A program made the translations under genes and the position numbers. Positions 57,796-64,000 of a stretch of DNA of 64,000 nt are shown here, one piece after another. The notes under the pieces are model-generated. The model had not been told where the DNA came from. It was given only the letters and a program-made list of their open reading frames with translations, and searched no databases. The stretch spans positions 149,655,047-149,719,046 of the forward strand of contig NC_030678.2 of assembly GCF_000004195.4 (NCBI RefSeq), in the 5' to 3' direction. Source of the stretch: Xenopus tropicalis (lineage: Eukaryota; Chordata; Amphibia; Anura; Pipidae). Numbering within the stretch: position 1 is the stretch's first letter; the number at the start of each line of letters is the position of its first letter.

Positions 57796-58042
57796 CAAAT
57801 ACTTCAGTATACAAGTAACATAATATATTACTATGCTGGAAATCTAACATATCTTGCTGCATAAAGAATCTATAACCAGCATTAACTACTGTGCAACATG
57901 TGCACTGATTCAGCAGGTATAACTGTCTGGCTGCTGTAACTCACTGCAGGCTGTCTGTGCTGGAGACAGTGTAAAATTGGTTTGCAGTGTCATATAAACT
58001 ATATTAGATAACTTTGTAAAACTTTAGAATGAGGATTACTAC

Positions 58043-58110
58043 CTGTAAGACAACAGGAACAGTCTCTTAGTCCTGCACATGGAAACTGGTGCATCAGGTA
58101 AAAGTTCCTA
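58043..58110 (-). repeat. 68-bp direct repeat in LTR, upstream copy
   Basis: By eye an exact copy of 57,704-57,771, placed 339 bases upstream (U3 region) on the minus strand. It may be an enhancer-like duplication. Confidence 0.85.
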
Positions 58111-58267
58111 CCTTAGCTGTGCACTTTGGTTCCCCCTGCAGTAGCAGAGCAGGAAGTGTTCCTGGGAAATATAGTCTTATGGGAAACAAGATGTAATTAA
58201 GTGCTGAACTTGTTAAAAAGCACAAATTTTTATTAGGGGGGTGCATAATCATCTTATACCTCTTACA

Positions 58268-58276
58268 CTCTCCCCC
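58268..58276 (-). promoter_or_regulatory. Polypurine tract
   Basis: GGGGGAGAG on the minus strand directly abuts the TG start of the LTR. It is the usual primer site for plus-strand DNA synthesis. Confidence 0.75.
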
Positions 58277-58815
58277 ACGAAATTTATGTCGTCCCGACAT
58301 ATGCAAAATCGGTATTACCACCATTTTTATGGTTCTATTTGGGTCTTACAATATATCTTAGGAGCCTTGGGTTTGTATCATGTAATATTGACACTTGAGG
58401 AAACATCCTCCTTGTGACAGTTGCTCCATTATATATTTTGTCACAAGTGTACATTAGGTCCATTGCGCGCTGTGGTACCCAATGAAGTTTACTTGCAGTT
58501 TAATGCAAGGGGTAGCCCTTTAACACACATCTGTGCAAACAATAATAATTTGACCCAATGATGATGAAGTCTAGGGAGCACATATGTGTTATCTCCTTGT
58601 TTCCTTTGTGTATGGTGGAATACTTACAATAGCCCTAAATATCATCTCCACCAACACCATATTAAATTCGGCCTACTTAATCTTACCTAGCATCATCAAC
58701 ATATATAATACCATGTCAAGAAAGAACACATTTCAAATGCATATTATATGGTGCAATATAAACATTCTTATCTGTTCACATAGAATTGTTCCGTTGTATA
58801 AACGCAAGTTTTATG
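58277..58815 (-). other. 3' untranslated segment of the retrotransposon
   Basis: About 540 bases between the pol stop and the polypurine tract. No open frame and no envelope-like protein. AT-rich. Confidence 0.6.
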
Positions 58816-61800
58816 TTACCACTGTCTTGAGTCCTTTGAAAAGTAACAGGGTGAAAGATACCACATTGGTGTGACTTGTGTCAACTTTTCACAGTTTATA
58901 CTCTGTACTTTGGTATCTCTGAGCACAGTACTTGGTTGACCTAATGTGTCATAAGTCAAAGTCTTTGGCTGTCTCCTGGTTCTACTTGGTTGTATCCTAC
59001 GTACAGGTGTTGAGTTACAAGAGTCCTCAGATTCATCTTCAGTTTCACTAGCTTCAGGTACTTCTTCAGGATTTATTAACTCTTCTTGCTGAGCATTTTC
59101 TTCAATAACAGTGTCTGTTGGATTTTCTATTCTTTCTGAATCACAGGGATAGAATTCCTGTGCATCTGGGTTTAACTTTACTGTATGTTCAGGTGGGTGG
59201 TCATCCTGAGTTAGAGGAATCAGTGATCTCCATTGGTCCTGTTCTTCTGATTCACTGTCTGAGTCTTGGTCTGGTCTTTGTACAGGCTGTTTCTTATTCA
59301 GAACATTATAATTTCCTGTTTTGTTTGGGGATGTCTTTGATGCTACTACATTATCTGGCTCTGTTGGTAGAAAGTCACAGGGTAGTAACAAATTTCTGTG
59401 TAGAATTCTTGTTCTACCTTTTCCAGTTTCTGGTTTAACTTCATAAACTGGGCTTTCATCATGTTTTCTTTTGGTAACCACATATATTGTATCTTCCCAG
59501 TATGATCTTAGTTTTCCAGGACCTCCTTTTTCAGTGAGATTTCTCACTAACACTCTACTACCTGGTGTTAACTCAACTCCATGAATTTTCCGGTCATAAT
59601 AGTCTTTACCTCGATCTGCTCCTTTACTTGCAGTTTTTGAAGCAAGCCGATAGGCCTCATTCAATCTATCTGTCCATGTTTTTACATACTCTGGATATTT
59701 GTCATACTTTTCTGTTGCTGGGGTGTCGAACATATGATCAACTGGTAGTCTGGGTGATCTCCCAAAGAGAAGGAAAAAGGGTGAATATCCTGTAGCTTCA
59801 CTTCTTGTGCAGTTGTAAGCATGAACTACTTTTGCTAGTGAGCTTTTCCAATCCTTCTTTGATTCTGTTGAAAGAGTACGAAGCATTGACAGAAGTGTTC
59901 GGTTGAACCTTTCAACTTGTCCATTTCCCTCTGGATGGTATGGGGTTGTGTGAGAATTTTGGATGTGGCAATATTCTCCTAACGCTGCAAAGAGCTGGTT
60001 CTCAAATTCTCTACCCATGTCATGGTGAATCTTAGTAGGAAATCCAAATTTCAGTACAAAGTCATTGAATATTTTGTCTGCAGCGGTCCTTGCTGACTTG
60101 TTTTTGGTTGCATAAGCCTGAGCAAACCTGGTGAAATGGTCTATAACAACTAAAATATACTCAAAGCCACCTTTACAAGTTTCCAGATGCAGAAAGTCAA
60201 TTGAGATCATCTCAAATGGGTATGTTGTAACAATGTTGTTCAATGGTGCTCTGGTTGGCTTGTTTGGACGCTTGTCTTTCAAACAACGACACTGGTGAGT
60301 AATATAGTGTTCAATATCACGTTGCATGTGTGGCCAATAAAATCTGTCTCTTGCCAAATCAACAGTTCTTTCCACTCCTAGGTGTCCCATTTCCTCATGT
60401 AGCTCTTTATACACTAAGTTATGGTATATTACAGGCAATACTAATTGAGATCCTGAAGGGGTTTTTCTCCTCAATATTTCTTCTGAATCAAGATATAGTT
60501 TGTGCCATTGTCTCATAAGTGCAGAAAGTTCATGAGATTCTTCTTTTCTCTGATGTCTTGTTGGGAATCTGTTCTCCTTTTTATGCTGCCATACTTTTCC
60601 AATTACTGGATCCTCCTTTTGTGCCTTTCTTATGGCTTCTTTGGAAAATTTTGCAATTGTTGGAACAGAACACAAATCAACTGTGGCTGTTGCGTTACTT
60701 ATTGTCAGTGGACACAACCATGGCATTCTTTCTTCTTGCTGCACTTGAACACCTTGAGCTATACTGCTGATGACTTTGGGGTCAACTTCCTTGCAGAATT
60801 GTTCCATATACTGTTCAGGAGTTAATGGCATGCGGGAGAGTACATCAGCATCAGTGTTTGTTTTACCTGGTCGGTATCTGATGGTAAAGTTGAAATCAGC
60901 AAGTTCTGCTACCCATCTATGGCCTGTTGCATTAAGTTTTGCTGTGGTCAGGATGTAGGTTAGCGGATTGTTGTCTGTGTACACCAGAAAAGATGGACAG
61001 TAATAAAGATAGTCTCTGAATCTCTCGCATATTGACCATTTCAATGCTAGGAATTCAAGTTTTCCTGAGTGCATATGGTAATTCTTCTCCGCTGGTGTTA
61101 GAGTTCTTGAGCCATAAGCAATGACCCTTAATTTGCCATCTTGTTCTTGGTAGAGAACAGCACCTAGTCCCTCTTGTGATGCGTCACAGTGAAGTACAAA
61201 TGTTTTGGAGAAGTCTGGATAACCCATTACTGGTGGATGAGTCAGTACTTCAATCAGCTGGTTTAACACTTGCTGGTGCTGATCTGTCCATATTATGGGA
61301 TGATGGGAAGGTAACTGCCCATTTTGTTTTAACTTAGGTCGAGTTTGTTTCCCTGACTTCTTCACAGGTCTGGAACTGGATGTAGGTACTGAGTCTGCTG
61401 ATAACAAGTCATATAGCGGTCTTGCGATTCTGGAGAAATCTTTAATATAGGGGCGATAATATGAAATAAACCCCAGTATTTTTCTGAGTTCTCCAACATT
61501 CTCTGGCTTCTTCTCTTTTAGTGCTAGAACAGGTGCAATTTCAGCTGGATCCATTGAGTGACCATCTTTTGACACTATTTTTCCCAGAAATCTGACATGA
61601 TCCTTAAACAGTTCACACTTTTTGGCAGTTAATTTGACTCCATGTTTCTGATAACGCTGTAATACTGCTCGGACATCTTCCACATGGTCATAAAAAGATT
61701 TGCTATGAACCAAGTTGTCATCTAAATAGGGTTGGCAAATGTCATCTCTAAGTCCTATCAGACATTCTTCCATGCTCCTTTGAAACTCTGCCGGTGCTGA

Positions 61801-63462
61801 GCTGAGGCCAAAGGGTATACGAATCCATTCATACAATCCCCATGGTGTTATGAAAGCAGTTAATGGTCGGCTGGATTCTTCTATAAAGCCTTGATGATAA
61901 GCCTTCCCTTGGTCAAGCACTGAGAACCATGAGCTTCCTCCCAAACTATCAAGCATGTCTTGGATTCTTGGTATTGGGTGACGATCAGGGATTGACTTTT
62001 GGTTCAACTCTCTGTAGTCACAACAAAGTCTTAAGCTGCCATCTTTCTTCCTTACACATACTATGGGTGAGGAATATGAGGATTTGGATGCTGTGATCCA
62101 CCCACGGTTTAGTAAGTCCTGCAGGTATTCCTTCACCTCCTTGTGCAGTGGCTTTGGGACTGACATATAAGTTCGCTTCACTGGAGTGTTATCCTTGAGC
62201 CGGATACTTAACTGTAATGAAGGTATACATCCCACATCTGAGTCATCTCTTGCAAAGGCATGACACTCCTCTCTCAACATCTGCCTCACCATGTCTTGTT
62301 GCTCATTTGTTAGGTGTTCTAAGGACACTGGTGGGTCCCACAACTCCTTGGTATGACTTGGTGACTTAGCATTGAGTTTTCTGTCAGTAGGCTCTTTTTG
62401 GGTTACTGTAGAACTCTCAGTCTCATGACCAATTGACGTGACTTGCACCACTGGACATTCTTTCGGTTTTACTTCTGCAGGGTAAGCTGCCTTAATGTGT
62501 TCAATACTTCCAAGGCTAGTCTTTCCTTTCAGAATGATGTCATGTTTGTTTGAGTTCCACACAGGTATAGACAGTCTGGAAAGCGTACCTTTCTGGAGAG
62601 TAACTAATGTTTCATTGATACACAGTCCATCAGGTAACTGACACAAATCATGGGGTGTAAATAGCATGGTCTGAATCTGCTGGGATGGTCCTATGCGGAC
62701 AGTGCATTTTAATCTAGTGGCAGAATTTGCAGGTATCCTTTGGTCTCTTGTGCCCGTCTTTACAACTGGAGCCACCGCTTCTGAACAGTTAGCTTGTACT
62801 AGTTTTAGCAAACTATCTGCCCTGACTTTAGGCAGAGAAAATGATGTTCCTATAGTTTCCACTAGACTTGGAACTGAATCATCTGTGCCTCTGGAGTCTT
62901 TGATGATTTCCTCAATCACGTTGTAACCAATGATTGGATCTTCTGCCACCTTTGGGTCTCCAGAAACTAATACTGGCACTAACAACTGTCTTGTGCACTT
63001 GGGCTTTGAAGTAAGCTGGAACTGAACTTCAATCCATCCTGTGAAAGGAATGTCGGATCGGTTTGCTGCTTTTCCACACAGGGTTGTAGGTCCTATCAGT
63101 TCCTCTATTGCTCTCATTTTAGTGTGTGGAAGGACTCTTTCTCTCCATGCCTCATTGATTATGGTTACCTGAGAGCCTGTGTCCCATAATGCCTGAACAG
63201 GAATTCCATCCATTTCACAGTTCACAAGGCATCTCTTTCCAATGAGTTGCAGTAACTTTGACTGGTACTTTGGAGCAATACAACTTACTTGGCCTATAAT
63301 ACTTTCAAGCATTTTTGACGAATTGTGAGCCCTGGAGTCTTTCAGATCTGTACTCCTGGTTTTCTGGCTCACCCCTGATGTAAGACTGCTTGCTGGTTGC
63401 ATATTGTTCGGGGACTCTAAGGTTTGGCAGGCTACTGCATGTCCCTCTGCAGCAGCTGCCAT
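58816..63462 (-). CDS. Gypsy-type Pol polyprotein, intact
   Basis: 1,548 residues without interruption. Protease: DTG at residues 94-96 ([12 protein letters not shown]). Reverse transcriptase: about 430-625, with LDQGKAYHQ (516-524) and the YLDD active site (579-582). RNase H: about 755-880, with HCDAS and YTDNN acidic residues. Integrase: an N-terminal H/C zinc region (H1022, H1027, C1058, C1060) and the DD35E core D1089, D1148, E1184, where the D-E spacing is exactly 35. A GPY/F-like segment starts near 1314 (GPGKLRSYW). The C-terminal tail (about 1390-1548) is acidic and serine-rich, then basic. The frame is entered by a -1 shift from gag, so the ATG at 63,462 is probably not a real start. 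It makes the replication and integration enzymes of the element. The second pair of the integrase zinc site is C-x-C rather than C-x2-C. Confidence 0.95.
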   Translation of the reverse strand: MAAAAEGHAVACQTLESPNNMQPASSLTSGVSQKTRSTDLKDSRAHNSSKMLESIIGQVSCIAPKYQSKLLQLIGKRCLVNCEMDGIPVQALWDTGSQVTIINEAWRERVLPHTKMRAIEELIGPTTLCGKAANRSDIPFTGWIEVQFQLTSKPKCTRQLLVPVLVSGDPKVAEDPIIGYNVIEEIIKDSRGTDDSVPSLVETIGTSFSLPKVRADSLLKLVQANCSEAVAPVVKTGTRDQRIPANSATRLKCTVRIGPSQQIQTMLFTPHDLCQLPDGLCINETLVTLQKGTLSRLSIPVWNSNKHDIILKGKTSLGSIEHIKAAYPAEVKPKECPVVQVTSIGHETESSTVTQKEPTDRKLNAKSPSHTKELWDPPVSLEHLTNEQQDMVRQMLREECHAFARDDSDVGCIPSLQLSIRLKDNTPVKRTYMSVPKPLHKEVKEYLQDLLNRGWITASKSSYSSPIVCVRKKDGSLRLCCDYRELNQKSIPDRHPIPRIQDMLDSLGGSSWFSVLDQGKAYHQGFIEESSRPLTAFITPWGLYEWIRIPFGLSSAPAEFQRSMEECLIGLRDDICQPYLDDNLVHSKSFYDHVEDVRAVLQRYQKHGVKLTAKKCELFKDHVRFLGKIVSKDGHSMDPAEIAPVLALKEKKPENVGELRKILGFISYYRPYIKDFSRIARPLYDLLSADSVPTSSSRPVKKSGKQTRPKLKQNGQLPSHHPIIWTDQHQQVLNQLIEVLTHPPVMGYPDFSKTFVLHCDASQEGLGAVLYQEQDGKLRVIAYGSRTLTPAEKNYHMHSGKLEFLALKWSICERFRDYLYYCPSFLVYTDNNPLTYILTTAKLNATGHRWVAELADFNFTIRYRPGKTNTDADVLSRMPLTPEQYMEQFCKEVDPKVISSIAQGVQVQQEERMPWLCPLTISNATATVDLCSVPTIAKFSKEAIRKAQKEDPVIGKVWQHKKENRFPTRHQRKEESHELSALMRQWHKLYLDSEEILRRKTPSGSQLVLPVIYHNLVYKELHEEMGHLGVERTVDLARDRFYWPHMQRDIEHYITHQCRCLKDKRPNKPTRAPLNNIVTTYPFEMISIDFLHLETCKGGFEYILVVIDHFTRFAQAYATKNKSARTAADKIFNDFVLKFGFPTKIHHDMGREFENQLFAALGEYCHIQNSHTTPYHPEGNGQVERFNRTLLSMLRTLSTESKKDWKSSLAKVVHAYNCTRSEATGYSPFFLLFGRSPRLPVDHMFDTPATEKYDKYPEYVKTWTDRLNEAYRLASKTASKGADRGKDYYDRKIHGVELTPGSRVLVRNLTEKGGPGKLRSYWEDTIYVVTKRKHDESPVYEVKPETGKGRTRILHRNLLLPCDFLPTEPDNVVASKTSPNKTGNYNVLNKKQPVQRPDQDSDSESEEQDQWRSLIPLTQDDHPPEHTVKLNPDAQEFYPCDSERIENPTDTVIEENAQQEELINPEEVPEASETEDESEDSCNSTPVRRIQPSRTRRQPKTLTYDTLGQPSTVLRDTKVQSINCEKLTQVTPMWYLSPCYFSKDSRQW

Positions 63463-64000
63463 CCTTTTCCCGAATGCTGTTTGGTTATTCTGCAGCCTCT
63501 AGCTAGATGTCCACATTGGCCACATTTAAAGCAATGGTTACAACTTTGCTCCTGATTGGTCGCTTTGCAGGCTTCACAGCTCAGTTTACCTGTTCTTCGT
63601 AGAGTCTCTGGGGCTTTGGATATATTTGCCCTGTTGCCAGCAGAAGATATGAAGAGTGACTTCATCTCTGCCATTTCTTTCTGTAATTGTATGATTGCAT
63701 TTTGCATGTCATACTTGGAATTCTGATGCAGCTGCATTACATGGTCATTTGTATTCTGCTTCCTGTTTTGCATTGCTGGAGTTGCAGTGGTGGTTGGACT
63801 TAACTCTGCAGAGCTAGATTGGGTATTTGCTTGGCACTCACTTGTTTTAACTGCTTTAGTTGAAGGGGCTTTCTTCTGCTTTTGTTCCCTCTCCAACTCA
63901 ATATTTGCAGCTTCATTCATTTTCTCTATCAGTAACTCATCAGAAACAGAAGGATTATCCAAGTACGGCTTTAAGTGGAACTTAATATTGTCACTGATCA
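63432..64000 (-). CDS. Gag polyprotein, C-terminal part (runs off window)
   Basis: The frame is open to the window edge, so the start is beyond 64,000; a leucine codon at 63,962 is not a start. About 189 residues are visible. They comprise a charged, coiled-coil-like stretch ([19 protein letters not shown]), a Ser/Thr/Gln-rich linker, a second helical stretch ([15 protein letters not shown]) and a cysteine cluster. The cluster (63,492-63,578) has a CX2CX4HX4C zinc knuckle ([14 protein letters not shown]) and two extra C-x2-C pairs just before it. The frame ends at a TAG 30 bases into the pol frame. Gag packages the element RNA into particles. Confidence 0.85.
   Translation of the reverse strand, partial: ISDNIKFHLKPYLDNPSVSDELLIEKMNEAANIELEREQKQKKAPSTKAVKTSECQANTQSSSAELSPTTTATPAMQNRKQNTNDHVMQLHQNSKYDMQNAIIQLQKEMAEMKSLFISSAGNRANISKAPETLRRTGKLSCEACKATNQEQSCNHCFKCGQCGHLARGCRITKQHSGKGWQLLQRDMQ
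63465..63471 (-). promoter_or_regulatory. Candidate -1 ribosomal frameshift site (GGGAAAA)
   Basis: In gag codons the sequence is tcG GGA AAA gga, an X XXY YYZ heptamer. A one-base backward slip continues as GGG AAA AGG ATG and enters pol. Three bases downstream TGGCAG can pair with CTGCCA (about 31 bases later), with inner CTGC/GCAG pairing, giving a stimulatory hairpin. The gag stop lies within that hairpin region. The spacer is shorter than the usual 5-9 bases. Confidence 0.65.

Larger units (their letters stand above)
57671..58267 (-). repeat. 3' LTR of the gypsy-type element
   Basis: The minus-strand start TGTAAGAGGTATAAG follows the polypurine tract directly. A TATA box (TATAAAAG, 57,788-57,795) and poly(A) signal (AATAAA, 57,690-57,695) lie in promoter-to-R order. 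The far edge is not settled. CTCTTACC (57,671) nearly mirrors TGTAAGAG. TG at 57,649 and TGTAAG at 57,705 are alternatives. Comparing with the 5' LTR would decide. Confidence 0.7.
57671..64000 (-). mobile_element. Ty3/gypsy-type LTR retrotransposon (5' part outside window)
   Basis: On the minus strand the order is gag (partial), pol, an untranslated segment, polypurine tract and 3' LTR. The domain order protease, reverse transcriptase, RNase H, integrase is that of Ty3/gypsy (Metaviridae). No envelope-like frame is present between pol and the LTR (58,277-58,815). The pol frame is unbroken for 1,548 codons, which argues for a recent insertion. The left LTR, primer-binding site and gag start lie beyond 64,000. 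Confidence 0.93.

Noticed and set aside
59118..60958. Several plus-strand frames of 60-107 codons
   Set aside because: They are antisense to the intact pol frame of the retrotransposon.

Overview
The window reads as vertebrate nuclear DNA, most likely from a clawed frog (Xenopus, probably X. tropicalis). It is AT-rich, has no compact genes, and is densely filled with short inverted-repeat DNA transposons of types I recognise from Xenopus: TTAA-flanked T2-type MITEs, a TA-flanked MITE starting CAGGTATGGGAT, hAT-type MITEs with perfect 8-bp target duplications, and Harbinger-like MITEs with 3-bp duplications. The species call is inference from these repeat families; no host gene could be named.

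Layout. Bases 1-57,600 are a non-coding, repeat-rich landscape. Many elements sit inside other elements, so insertion order can be read. Highlights are a long near-perfect palindrome (20,048-20,486), a 225-bp retroposon carrying an apparently intact type I hammerhead ribozyme (23,392-23,616), a SPIN-type hAT copy (36,240-36,427), a MITE with a 113-bp internal triplication (43,128-43,743), and a 5'-truncated Penelope-like element with a GIY-YIG remnant and a decayed hammerhead (about 51,300-52,090). One possible host exon with splice signals lies at 33,805-34,043. Several repeat-free stretches (about 8,990-9,560, 15,700-16,000, 18,240-18,560, 25,900-26,180, 48,600-49,230, 54,440-54,650) look like candidate conserved non-coding elements, but no alignment was possible.

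From about 57,671 to the right edge lies a Ty3/gypsy-type LTR retrotransposon on the minus strand: 3' LTR, polypurine tract, an unbroken 1,548-codon pol (protease, reverse transcriptase, RNase H, integrase) and the C-terminal part of gag with a zinc knuckle. Gag and pol are in different frames and join at a candidate -1 frameshift heptamer (GGGAAAA). Its 5' part lies beyond the window. The open frames suggest a young, possibly still competent insertion.

No rRNA, tRNA, CRISPR or bacterial-style gene was found.
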